Assembly: GCF_001689125.2 (NCBI RefSeq)
Contig: NZ_CP015405.2
Span: 463,001 to 527,000, forward strand
Direction: 5' to 3'
Origin: Blautia pseudococcoides
GTDB taxonomy: Bacteria > Bacillota > Clostridia > Lachnospirales > Lachnospiraceae
DNA: 64,000 nucleotides
The notes below the pieces were generated by a model. It made no database searches. It saw nothing but the letters and a program-made list of their open reading frames with translations, and was not told the DNA's origin. Made by a program: the position numbers and the translations under genes. Shown in pieces: positions 35,895-44,615 of this stretch; the stretch's first letter is position 1, and each line of letters begins with the position of its first letter.

Positions 35895-37022
35895 TCAGGT
35901 GAAATAGTTGTAAATAGTCTTCACAATATATTCTTTATCTTTCTGGCTCAAATTATAATACATAGGAAGTCTTACCAGACGCTCGCTTTCTCTGGTAGTG
36001 TATTTATCCATGCCAGAGAAGCGGCCATATTTTTTGCCGGCAGGGGCAGTATGCAGAGGAATATAATGAAATACACTCAAAATCCCATTTTGTTTCAGAA
36101 AGGAAATGAATTTTGATCTTTCTTCCAAATCCTGTAATTTTATGTAGTACATGTGTGCATTATGCCGGCATTCCCCCGGAACATAAGGCTGTTCCAAACA
36201 GCCTTTATCTGCCAATGGCTTAAGCGCAGTATCATAAAAAGCATAGCTTGCCATACGGTCATCCTGTATCTGTGAAGCCATTTCCAGCTGTGCCCAGAGA
36301 TAGGCAGCATTCATGTCGCTGGGAAGATAAGAGGAGCCATAATCCTGCCATGTGTATTTATCAATTTGTCCCCGAAAAAATTTACTTCGGTCTGTTCCTT
36401 TTTCTCTTAAGATCTCAGCCTTTTCCTGATAAGAGATATCCTGAAAGAGAAGGGCACCTCCTTCTCCCATACTGAGATTCTTAGTTTCATGGAAGCTTAA
36501 GCATCCAAAGTCACCAATGGTACCAAGGCTTTTTCCTTTATAATAAGAAGCGAATCCCTGAGCGGCATCTTCAACGACTTTTAAATTATGACGCTTTGCA
36601 ATATCCATGATAGTATCCATCTCACAGGATACGCCAGCGTAATGAACAGGAACAATTACCCTGGTGCGTGGTGTGATGGCATACTCAATAAGTGTTTCAT
36701 CTATATTCATGGTATCAGGTCTGATATCTACAAATACCAGGGAAGCGCCTCTTTGAACAAAGGCATCTGCTGTAGATACGAAAGTGTAGGAGGGAAGAAT
36801 GACCTCATCCCCTGGTTTGATGTCAGTCAATACAGCGGCCATTTCCAGGGCATGTGTACAGGAAGTGGTCAGAAAAACCTGATTTACGTCAAAGTGTTCC
36901 TTCATCCAGTTACTGCACTTTTGCGTAAATACACCGTCACCACATATCTTGCGGTTGGTCACAGCTTCTTTTATATAATCCATTTCTTTGCCTACATAAG
37001 GCGGAATATTAAAATCAATCAT
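35895..37022 (-). CDS. rffA: WecE/RffA-type dTDP-4-keto-6-deoxyhexose transaminase
   Basis: A 375-residue DegT/DnrJ/EryC1 family aminotransferase that reads as WecE/RffA: INFNIPPYVGKE-type beginning (here IDFNIPPYVGKEMDYI), TTSCTHALEMAA, DEVILPSYTFVSTADAF, VVEDAAQGFASYYKGK and the PLP lysine in SFHETKNLSMGEGG. The enzyme makes dTDP-4-amino-4,6-dideoxygalactose from dTDP-4-keto-6-deoxyglucose with glutamate. This amino sugar occurs in enterobacterial common antigen and other envelope glycans. AAAGGAG precedes the start. It is transcribed towards the EamA pair and away from the amidase gene. The exact sugar nucleotide is inferred from the family. Confidence 0.9.
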   Translation of the reverse strand: MIDFNIPPYVGKEMDYIKEAVTNRKICGDGVFTQKCSNWMKEHFDVNQVFLTTSCTHALEMAAVLTDIKPGDEVILPSYTFVSTADAFVQRGASLVFVDIRPDTMNIDETLIEYAITPRTRVIVPVHYAGVSCEMDTIMDIAKRHNLKVVEDAAQGFASYYKGKSLGTIGDFGCLSFHETKNLSMGEGGALLFQDISYQEKAEILREKGTDRSKFFRGQIDKYTWQDYGSSYLPSDMNAAYLWAQLEMASQIQDDRMASYAFYDTALKPLADKGCLEQPYVPGECRHNAHMYYIKLQDLEERSKFISFLKQNGILSVFHYIPLHTAPAGKKYGRFSGMDKYTTRESERLVRLPMYYNLSQKDKEYIVKTIYNYFT

Positions 37023-37119
37023 TGAGAACTCCTTTTTAAAACATACTCCGGGTTATTATAAAAAACATTATTATTGTACCATAAGATAAAAAAAAAGGAA
37101 ATAATAAACTGGGAATCCA

Positions 37120-37148
37120 TTGATTTCTTAAGAGTATTCATGTATAAT
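37120..37148 (+). promoter_or_regulatory. Sigma-A promoter of the amidase gene
   Basis: TTGATT (37120-37125), 17-base spacer, TATAAT (37143-37148). Confidence 0.65.
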
Positions 37149-37212
37149 ATTTAATACTTAGTTAATAAATGTAATAACTTTGCAAGAAATACAAAAAGAA
37201 GAGGAGTACACA

Positions 37213-40200
37213 ATGAAGAGATTAGGGAAAAGACTTCTATCCTACGCACTTGTACTGGCTATGCTTATGAGTTTGTATACGCCGGCATATGGTGCTCAGA
37301 TGAGTGAGGAGGATCCATCGGCATACGATACGCAGATGGGTGAAGAGACAGATACACCCACATCTGATCCCCGGATAAGTGGGGAGGCAGATACGCCGGC
37401 ACAAGATGCTCAGATGAGTGGTGATGCAGACACACCGGAGCAAGATGCTCAGATGAGTGGCGAGACAGATATACCGGCGGTAGAAGATGAGGCACCAAGT
37501 TCCGATGGGGAGATGTCGGGACAGGAAGATAGCCGGAAAGCGGAATTGCCGCTGAATTACATTCTGACACAGGAAGATGGCGTACATCAGTCTGTTATTG
37601 TTGAATTGGGAGATGTAGAGTCTACAGCTCTGGAAAGTGCTGTACTGACATATCATGATGGCGAAGGAGAAATACATACAGCCCAGGCTGAAGAAGTTGT
37701 GGAAAATGTAGCTGCATTTCTTCTTGATCTGCCTGCAGCCCAGCAGGAAAGGACTTTTATTTCAGTAAATGCCTCTGTTGCAGGTCAGGAGTATGAGACT
37801 CTTCTGAATCAACAGGAGGAGATGGAGCAGATTGAGATGAGCAGCGAAGAAGCTGCCCAGGTTGTTACGGATACTAAAAATGAAGAGGCAGGTCTTGATT
37901 CCCAGACAGTTGAGCAGGTGGAAAAAGCAGTGCTGTCTGCGGATGACAATGGAATATCTGCAGAAGCCATAAAGGAATCTCTTACTGAAAATAACCAATT
38001 GGCAGAAAACGCTGGTAATGGTATCCAGACATTTGCTCTGGGGGAAGATGGGGATGTCCCTACGGCCATGGCTGTAGAACCAAAACAGAAAGAACACTAT
38101 ATAGTTGTACTTGACCCGGGGCATGGAACCATAGATACCGATGGGTATGACAGCGGAGCTGAACACAAATTCAGTGACGGTACAAAATTCGTGGAAGCAG
38201 ACCTTACCATGAAAATTGCCAATTATTTAAAAGAGGAACTTGCGAAATATCCACAGCTTACAGTATATATGACCCATGATACAGTAGGCGCAAACAAGGC
38301 GATCAACATGACCTTGAACGAAAGAGTTGCATATGCCGCTAATAAACATGCTGATCTGCTGGTTAGCCTTCATTTGAATTCTTTTGATAAAGAGACTGCT
38401 CATGGTGCAGAGGTATTGGTTCCGAAAACAGGGAGATACAATACCGAGGTGGCAGAGAATGCGCAGAAGGCTGCTAATAATATTTTGAAAAGACTTACCT
38501 CTCTGGGACTTTATGACAGGGGACTTTTAGAAAAGGATTCCAGTGATTATCATTATCCTGACGGAAGCACTGCGGATTATTATGCAATTGTAAGAGAAGG
38601 ACTGAAAGCATCTATTCCTTCCATTATCGTGGAGCATGCATTTTTAAGTGGAAAAGATGATAAAAAGTTTTTGAATAATGAAGCTTCTATTAAAAATCTG
38701 GCTAAAGCAGATGCATATGGCATCGCGCAGTATTTTGGTATAGAGACTGGGGGAGAGACATATGAGCCGGTACCTGAACCAAAAGGAAAATGGAAAAAAA
38801 CAGGAGGTTCCTGGTATTATTATATCGGATCTGTAAAGCAGACCGGCTGGCAGAAGATAGATAACGCCTGGTATTATTTTAATGGCAGCGGTGTTATGCA
38901 GACCGGCTGGCAGATGATAGGAAATTACTGGTATTATATGAATTCTTCCGGTGTTATGCAGACCGGCTGGCAAAAAATAGACGGAAGCTGGTACTATCTT
39001 AATACCTCCGGAAGTATGCAGACCGGATGGAAGAAAATCTCCGGCAAATCATACTATCTGCAGGGAAACGGTGTTATGCTGGAAAGTGGCTGGCATATGC
39101 TGGGTAACTACTGGTATTATATGTCGGGAAGCGGAGCCGCATTGACCGGCTGGCAGAAGATAGGGGGCCAGTGGTATTATCTGGATAAAAATGGCCGAAT
39201 GAAGACCGGTTGGTATCAGGTCGATAAAAAATGGTATTATAGTGATGGAAGCGGAGTTATGCAGACCGGCTGGCTGTATACTTATAATACATGGTATTAT
39301 CTGAATGGAAGCGGAGTTATGGCAGAAGGCTGGACGCTGGTGGGAAGCACCTGGTATTATATGCAGCCCGGCAACGGCGCTATGAAGACCGGTTGGCAGA
39401 AAATAGACAGTAAGTGGTATTTTCTTGACGGAAGTGGCGCCATGCGTACCGGCGGATGGTTGAGTCAGGGAAATGTCTGGTATTATCTGAATGCAAACGG
39501 CTCCATGGCAGAGGGATGGATCCGTCTGGGAAATACCTGGTACTATATGCAGCCAAATAGTGGACATATGCGCACAGGGTGGTATCAGGTTGGAAAGAAA
39601 TGGTATTACAGTGATGGAAGCGGAGCCATGCAGACAGGCTGGCTGAAATTAGGTGATATCTGGTATTATTTGTCCGGAAGCGGGGCTATGGCGGAAGGAT
39701 GGAATTTTATCAACGGCAGCTGGTATTATATGACTCCAGGAAGCGGAGCTATGAGAACCGGATGGTTTACAGTAAATAATGTCTGGTATTACTGTAACGG
39801 GAGCGGAGCTATGCAGACCGGTTGGCTGCAGCTGGGAAATGTCTGGTATTATTTGAACAACAGTGGAGCGATGCTGACAGGCTGGCACACATTGGGCGGA
39901 AAGGATTATTATTTCAATAATTCCGGTGCATGGATACCGGATAAAAAAAAAGATAATCCAAAGAACTTATATGCCATAGAGGGAAGCAGCTCTGCAACTG
40001 TAGATCAAATGGTAAAGTATTATAAGAAATCGGGATGTACATATCCGTCTGCTGCACTGAAAAAGGGTGGTGCGGCAGATATTAAAACATTTGCTAAAAT
40101 TGTTTTAGAGGAAGCAAATGAAGAGGGAATAAAGGCAGAAGTCGTGTTCACCCAGGCTATGAAAGAAACCGGATGGCTCCAGTATGGAGGGGATGTGAAG

Positions 40201-40497
40201 GTAGAGCAGTTTAATTTTGCAGGCCTGGGAGCAATCGGTAATGGAGCAGCTGGAAATTCTTTTAAAAATGTCCGTACCGGCATACGCGCTCAGGTTCAGC
40301 ACTTAAAAGCGTACGCTTCCGACAAGGACTTAAAGAATGCATGTGTTGATGAAAGATTTCAGTATGTAACAAGAAAATCAGCAATGTACGTGGAATGGCT
40401 GGGGATTCCGGATAATCCAACCGGAGCCGGTTGGGCGGCAAGTAAAAATTATGGAAAAGATTTAGTTGAAATGATAACAAATTTGAAAAATTTGTAA
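37213..40497 (+). CDS. Bifunctional N-acetylmuramoyl-L-alanine amidase / glucosaminidase with central choline-binding-type repeats
   Basis: 1094 residues from the ATG at 37213 (GAGGAG upstream). Order: signal peptide (1-27, ending PAYGA); tandem 13-residue repeats of the DAQMSGDADTPEQ type (about 28-90); a linker domain to about 290; an Amidase_3 domain (about 300-515) with VVLDPGHG, VEADLTMKIA, SLHLNSF and the catalytic glutamate in VEHAFLSG; aromatic wall-binding repeats (about 525-910); and a C-terminal glucosaminidase-type domain (about 925-1094) with FTQAMKETGW containing the likely catalytic Glu, and the NFAGLGAIG block. Such enzymes cut both the peptide stem and the glycan of peptidoglycan, often for daughter cell separation. 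Repeats in the middle with catalytic domains at both sides is uncommon. Confidence 0.9.
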   Translation: MKRLGKRLLSYALVLAMLMSLYTPAYGAQMSEEDPSAYDTQMGEETDTPTSDPRISGEADTPAQDAQMSGDADTPEQDAQMSGETDIPAVEDEAPSSDGEMSGQEDSRKAELPLNYILTQEDGVHQSVIVELGDVESTALESAVLTYHDGEGEIHTAQAEEVVENVAAFLLDLPAAQQERTFISVNASVAGQEYETLLNQQEEMEQIEMSSEEAAQVVTDTKNEEAGLDSQTVEQVEKAVLSADDNGISAEAIKESLTENNQLAENAGNGIQTFALGEDGDVPTAMAVEPKQKEHYIVVLDPGHGTIDTDGYDSGAEHKFSDGTKFVEADLTMKIANYLKEELAKYPQLTVYMTHDTVGANKAINMTLNERVAYAANKHADLLVSLHLNSFDKETAHGAEVLVPKTGRYNTEVAENAQKAANNILKRLTSLGLYDRGLLEKDSSDYHYPDGSTADYYAIVREGLKASIPSIIVEHAFLSGKDDKKFLNNEASIKNLAKADAYGIAQYFGIETGGETYEPVPEPKGKWKKTGGSWYYYIGSVKQTGWQKIDNAWYYFNGSGVMQTGWQMIGNYWYYMNSSGVMQTGWQKIDGSWYYLNTSGSMQTGWKKISGKSYYLQGNGVMLESGWHMLGNYWYYMSGSGAALTGWQKIGGQWYYLDKNGRMKTGWYQVDKKWYYSDGSGVMQTGWLYTYNTWYYLNGSGVMAEGWTLVGSTWYYMQPGNGAMKTGWQKIDSKWYFLDGSGAMRTGGWLSQGNVWYYLNANGSMAEGWIRLGNTWYYMQPNSGHMRTGWYQVGKKWYYSDGSGAMQTGWLKLGDIWYYLSGSGAMAEGWNFINGSWYYMTPGSGAMRTGWFTVNNVWYYCNGSGAMQTGWLQLGNVWYYLNNSGAMLTGWHTLGGKDYYFNNSGAWIPDKKKDNPKNLYAIEGSSSATVDQMVKYYKKSGCTYPSAALKKGGAADIKTFAKIVLEEANEEGIKAEVVFTQAMKETGWLQYGGDVKVEQFNFAGLGAIGNGAAGNSFKNVRTGIRAQVQHLKAYASDKDLKNACVDERFQYVTRKSAMYVEWLGIPDNPTGAGWAASKNYGKDLVEMITNLKNL
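37291..37480 (+). repeat. Tandem 39-base repeats near the amidase N-terminus
   Basis: Four to five degenerate copies of a 39-base unit coding for DAQMSGDADTPEQ-like peptides. Copy number may vary between strains by slippage or recombination. Confidence 0.75.
38790..39945 (+). repeat. Choline-binding-type repeat array in the amidase
   Basis: About eighteen units of about 20 residues with the WYY...GSGVMQTGW pattern, coded by imperfect repeats of about 60 bases, placed between the two enzymatic domains. Confidence 0.85.
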
Positions 40498-40530
40498 TGA
40501 TAATATACATATCAGAACGTGGAAATAGTT

Positions 40531-40582
40531 AGAAAGGGTGTGTATCACAGGTTCTTATTGAACTGTGATACACACCCTTTCT
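40531..40582. terminator. Bidirectional terminator between amidase and esterase-like gene
   Basis: The 20-bp stem AGAAAGGGTGTGTATCACAG (40531-40550) pairs with 40563-40582, loop of 12 bases, flanked by A/T-rich ends. It lies between convergent genes. Confidence 0.9.
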
Positions 40583-40610
40583 GTTTCTTTATATTTTTTA
40601 GTGGAGCATT

Positions 40611-43600
40611 TCAGCGCCGCTGGCCTGTCCAGGCACCGCTGCCATTTACATAATATCCATCAGGAGTCCATGCGTTTGCATACATAACTCCATTGGAAGG
40701 ATTTAAATAATACCATGTATCATTTACATTCTGCCATCCTGTGGTCATAGCACCTAAACTGTTCATGTAAAACCACTTATTACCATCCAAAAGCCATCCT
40801 GTGGCCATAGATCCATCTCCGTATAGATAATACCTGGTACTGCCTTGTTTGAGCCATCCGGTCTGCATTACCCCTGATGAATTAGAATAATACCAGGTAT
40901 TGTTTATTTTAAACCATCCTCTGACAACCGCTCCACTATCTGTGAAATAGTACCATTTATTTCCCAGAGCAGCCCAACCTGTGGCCATAGAGCCATTTCC
41001 GTAAAAATAATATTTGGTATTGCCCTGCTCAAGCCAACCAGTCTGCATTATACCTGATGAATTAGAATAATACCAGATATTGTTTACTTTGAACCATCCT
41101 CTGGCAACAGCCCCGCTGTCTGTAAAATAATACCATTTGCTCCCCAATGCTACCCATCCGGTAGCCATGGCACCGCTGCCATACATATAATACTTAGTAT
41201 TGCCCTGCTTGAGCCATCCGGTCTGCATGACTCCGGCAGAATTGGAATAATACCAGATATTATTTATTTTATACCACCCGACTGCCGCTGCACCGTTGCT
41301 GTTGAAGTAATACCATTTATTTCCGGTATATACCCAACCGGTTGCCATGGCACCGTTTCCTGCCAGATAGTATTTGCTTTGGCCTATAGTGTGAAGACCG
41401 GTCAGCATTTCACCTGATCCATTGGAATAATACCAGATACCGTTTATCTCGTACCAGCCAGTGAGCATAGCACCCGAATTATCAAGATAATACCATTTTT
41501 TATCAACAAAAATCCATCCGGTCATCATGGCGCCGCTGCCGGAGGTATAATAGTATCTGCCGTTTGACTTAATCCACCCTGTCTGCATTTTTCCGTCAGA
41601 ACTAGAATAATACCATATATTACCCACCGTATACCATCCGGTTTTTGCGCCATATTCAGTGAAATAGTACCAGCTCTTATTGAGGTATACCCAACCGGTG
41701 GCCATAGCACCGCTGCTATTAAAATAATACTTTTTGCCATCAATTGTCTGCAGACCTGTAAGCATCTTTCCGGAAGCATCAGAATAGTACCAGATTCCAT
41801 TTACCCGGTACCACCCTGTGCACATAACGCCATCACCGTTAAAATAATACCATGTATTTCCTTGCTTCATCCACCCGGTCACAATATAACCGGATGCGTT
41901 GAAATAATACCATTCTCCATGAATTTGCAGCCAACAACTTGAAGGATAAGTACCATTGCCAAATTGATACCAATAACCCGTTGCATTATGCTGCCAGTTT
42001 CCATCTTTAAAATTGGGGATCCATTTTCCTGAAGAATCATAATAATAGCCGTTTACATATTGGTCCTGAGCCATGGCCCCAGTTGATGTATCAAAATAAT
42101 AATAATATTTCCCTATATTTTTTCGTCCGGTCTGCATCTGGCCATTGGAATCCATGTAATACCATTTTCCACTGACTTTTTGCCAGCCGGTAGTCATATA
42201 ACCTTTAGAATCCGTATAGTACCATTTACCATTTACAAGTACCCATCCTACGGCCATAGATCCATCCTCTTTTAGATAGGACCATTGACCTGAAGCGTTT
42301 TGCAGCCATTTGTTGGTGGAGGCATTGTATGAGTTTTCAAAATAATACCAGTTATCCTTGGAATCTTTTTTCCATCCATTCGTTTTCTTAGGAAAGCCAT
42401 CATAATAGTATATGTGTCGATAGGGGGATGAGCCTTCAGCAGATGCAACGAATTCCTTGCCCTTTGGTATATTATTACTTAGTCCTTTGTCAAGATTGAT
42501 TACAATTGCTTTTATATATGGTGCGTACCATGCGGTTGGATAAAGGGCGGTTCCGGATTGTCCTAATTTTAGAAGCGAATCCAGGGTGCCTATATTATTA
42601 TCGACACTGGAGTTGGATACATAATTATACTTACCTGTCATAATCGCAATGTCCGGACTCAGTGCCTTCAGATAATTATAGGTGTTGGAACCATAAAAGC
42701 CATGATGCCCAAGTTTCAACACATCCACATGCCCAAGCCGTTTGGCAAGAGCAGTCTCCGCTCCGATGTAATTGTTAATATCACCAGCCAAAAAGGCAGT
42801 CTTTTTAGTTGTCATAGAAGTGACTTTAACTCCAAGGCTGTAATAGTTGGCATCTGGCTGAGGCCGTTTAACACCATAATTCATTATTTCAAGCTTCATG
42901 CCATTTTTACCACCCAGCATAAAGACTGGTGTAGAGACAGAACCCACGGTTTTACCTTCAAATATACCACTCTGCGCAGGTGCCGCATAAGTATCGCCAT
43001 ATGCATTATTTGGGTCATCCGGATGATCAGGGTCTACCTGGTCACTGGGAGGAATATCTTCAACGGTCAGATCATCAGAAGAACCATCATCAGAAGAATC
43101 AAGGGGTTCGTCTGTTGTTCCGCTTTCTTCCTGGTAAACGCTGAAGAACTGTAAAGTATCCTCAGGAATTATGTTTGCTGATTCAGGAGTGGAAGGATTT
43201 TCTGTACTGCAGATAAAATCAAATATATTTTCTTCCTCTAAAGGAGCAAAGGTATATCCCTTGGATTTTGGACTGATCTTGTAAGAGAACGGTGTTTTGG
43301 TATCATCATATTTTCTGATGCCTGTAAAGTTATACGTCCAGATACCGTCTCTCCCGGGAACTTCCTGAGCCTCTACGGTGACATCAGCAGGCAGTTTCGT
43401 TTCCGGATCTGCAGTTATATAGGATAAAGTCACTTCTATACGTGAGGGTAAAATCGTTGTGCCATCTGTATTGCTGCCTTGTGCTGCAGAGTCTGTATCC
43501 TGTGAATCTGTGTCGGTGTCTTGTGGTGCAGCATTTGTGTCCTGTGACTCATTGTCCGTGTCTTCCTGCGATTCCTGAGGAATGTCTTTGGGAACAGAAT

Positions 43601-44516
43601 CCGTGTCTGGTCTTTCTTTTCCCATATTTTGAGAATCGGAATCTGTGTCCTGCATTTCTTTGCCGGCATCTTGAGGAACAGAATCTGGATTCTGTGATTT
43701 TGTGTCAGTGTCTTGATTGGAAGCGTCTATATCCTGTGGAGCAGCGCCTATGTTCTGTGCCTCCTTGTCGATGCCTTGAGGGGCATTGTCTGTCTCCTGA
43801 GACTCTGTATCTGGATTTTGTGCCGGTGGCAATGTTTCATCTGTATCTTCCGGTCCGGCGGGATTGCTGTCATCTGGGTTTGTAGTATCTTCAGATTCCG
43901 GTGGAACCTCTGTGTCTTTATTCATTATAATACTGCCGCTTACAGTCACAGTCTCCGGATAAAGGGGCGCGCTTGTATTGAAAGACTGGATTAATGTGGC
44001 GCCTGTGTCCTGCGCTGCCTTCACCATGTGGTCGTAAACATACAAATTATCCCATAAACGGGTACTATCCGTAACATCATTATCAGAATAGGCTTCTATA
44101 TAAACACGTTTAGGATGAAATGCATATATGATGTCATCGGCTGACCCGATATGATCACTATGAGGATGCGTACCAATGTAGAATTCAAAATTATCCTTTG
44201 TGACACCTGCTGCCTGAAGATAGGCAATTACATCCTGTTCAAATCCGTTTCCCTTTACAATACCCGGCCGGCTTGGATAATCTGGTTTGCTTCCGCTTGG
44301 ATAATCATTGTCTTCTCCAGAATCCACCATGCCGAATTTTCCATTACATTCCAAAAGAATTGCATCTGTATTGTCTGCTAAGGTTAAAAAGTGTATTTTG
44401 CTGGTATTATTTGCTGCCCATACAGTCTCCGATTGCGCCGGAGGAACCAGGTCGAGCGTCAGCAATACCATAAAAATCAACAAGAAACATACAGCTTTTT
44501 TGAGTTTCCCCTTCAT
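40611..44516 (-). CDS. Pce/CbpE-like phosphorylcholine esterase: MBL domain split by a Cna-B-containing insertion, plus choline-binding-type repeats
   Basis: A 1301-residue secreted protein. After a signal peptide (1-34) the N-terminal half of a metallo-beta-lactamase domain runs to about residue 185, with the metal motif HPHSDH (His117, His119, Asp121, His122). The blocks KIHFLTLADNTDAILLE, MVDSGED and STRLWDNLYVYD closely resemble pneumococcal Pce (CbpE), an enzyme that removes phosphocholine from teichoic acid. The domain resumes at about 520-685 with LEIMNYG, LAGDINNYIGAE (Asp579) and GHHGF (His604/605). Between lies about 335 residues: an Asp/Thr/Gln-rich repeat stretch (about 200-352), a Cna-B-like domain (about 357-437) and an acidic linker. 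About 28 aromatic wall-binding repeats (710-1295) follow. AAAGGG precedes the ATG. Esterase activity is inferred from similarity to Pce. Confidence 0.85.
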   Translation of the reverse strand: MKGKLKKAVCFLLIFMVLLTLDLVPPAQSETVWAANNTSKIHFLTLADNTDAILLECNGKFGMVDSGEDNDYPSGSKPDYPSRPGIVKGNGFEQDVIAYLQAAGVTKDNFEFYIGTHPHSDHIGSADDIIYAFHPKRVYIEAYSDNDVTDSTRLWDNLYVYDHMVKAAQDTGATLIQSFNTSAPLYPETVTVSGSIIMNKDTEVPPESEDTTNPDDSNPAGPEDTDETLPPAQNPDTESQETDNAPQGIDKEAQNIGAAPQDIDASNQDTDTKSQNPDSVPQDAGKEMQDTDSDSQNMGKERPDTDSVPKDIPQESQEDTDNESQDTNAAPQDTDTDSQDTDSAAQGSNTDGTTILPSRIEVTLSYITADPETKLPADVTVEAQEVPGRDGIWTYNFTGIRKYDDTKTPFSYKISPKSKGYTFAPLEEENIFDFICSTENPSTPESANIIPEDTLQFFSVYQEESGTTDEPLDSSDDGSSDDLTVEDIPPSDQVDPDHPDDPNNAYGDTYAAPAQSGIFEGKTVGSVSTPVFMLGGKNGMKLEIMNYGVKRPQPDANYYSLGVKVTSMTTKKTAFLAGDINNYIGAETALAKRLGHVDVLKLGHHGFYGSNTYNYLKALSPDIAIMTGKYNYVSNSSVDNNIGTLDSLLKLGQSGTALYPTAWYAPYIKAIVINLDKGLSNNIPKGKEFVASAEGSSPYRHIYYYDGFPKKTNGWKKDSKDNWYYFENSYNASTNKWLQNASGQWSYLKEDGSMAVGWVLVNGKWYYTDSKGYMTTGWQKVSGKWYYMDSNGQMQTGRKNIGKYYYYFDTSTGAMAQDQYVNGYYYDSSGKWIPNFKDGNWQHNATGYWYQFGNGTYPSSCWLQIHGEWYYFNASGYIVTGWMKQGNTWYYFNGDGVMCTGWYRVNGIWYYSDASGKMLTGLQTIDGKKYYFNSSGAMATGWVYLNKSWYYFTEYGAKTGWYTVGNIWYYSSSDGKMQTGWIKSNGRYYYTSGSGAMMTGWIFVDKKWYYLDNSGAMLTGWYEINGIWYYSNGSGEMLTGLHTIGQSKYYLAGNGAMATGWVYTGNKWYYFNSNGAAAVGWYKINNIWYYSNSAGVMQTGWLKQGNTKYYMYGSGAMATGWVALGSKWYYFTDSGAVARGWFKVNNIWYYSNSSGIMQTGWLEQGNTKYYFYGNGSMATGWAALGNKWYYFTDSGAVVRGWFKINNTWYYSNSSGVMQTGWLKQGSTRYYLYGDGSMATGWLLDGNKWFYMNSLGAMTTGWQNVNDTWYYLNPSNGVMYANAWTPDGYYVNGSGAWTGQRR
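40640..42400 (-). repeat. Choline-binding-type repeat array in the Pce-like protein
   Basis: The longest of the three arrays, about 28 units with the GW-x-NxWYYF-x-GAMATGW pattern. Two adjacent blocks of about 200 bases near 40800-41250 are nearly identical, a sign of recent internal duplication. Confidence 0.85.
43430..43860 (-). repeat. Asp/Gln/Thr-rich degenerate tandem repeats inside the split MBL domain
   Basis: Degenerate units of the SQDTDS-AAPQDTDT type, coded by imperfect repeats of about 12-30 bases. They form the first part of the insertion between the two halves of the catalytic domain. Confidence 0.8.
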
Positions 44517-44615
44517 AATTATTACCCTTTCCTTTTCTGCCCTAACTGAATATGTGAATAAGAGGGCCTTTTATATGATTTCAAGCCGTCACTGAAACGG
44601 CTGGTTTGCACTAAG

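Noticed and set aside
37022..37119. Promoter of the rffA gene on the minus strand
   Set aside because: A TACAAT box is visible but no acceptable -35 stands at the right distance; too weak to list.
38790..39945. CRISPR-like or satellite repeat
   Set aside because: The repeats are in frame, degenerate, and code for aromatic cell-wall-binding units; there are no unique spacers of even length.
42702..43154. Open frame of 150 codons opposite the Pce-like gene
   Set aside because: It lies entirely inside the coding sequence of the esterase-like protein and its translation resembles no family.
44584..44602. Terminator after the GT8 gene
   Set aside because: AGCCGT/ACGGCT forms a short six-base stem, but no T-run follows in the minus direction, so termination is not supported; read-through to the Pce-like gene remains possible.
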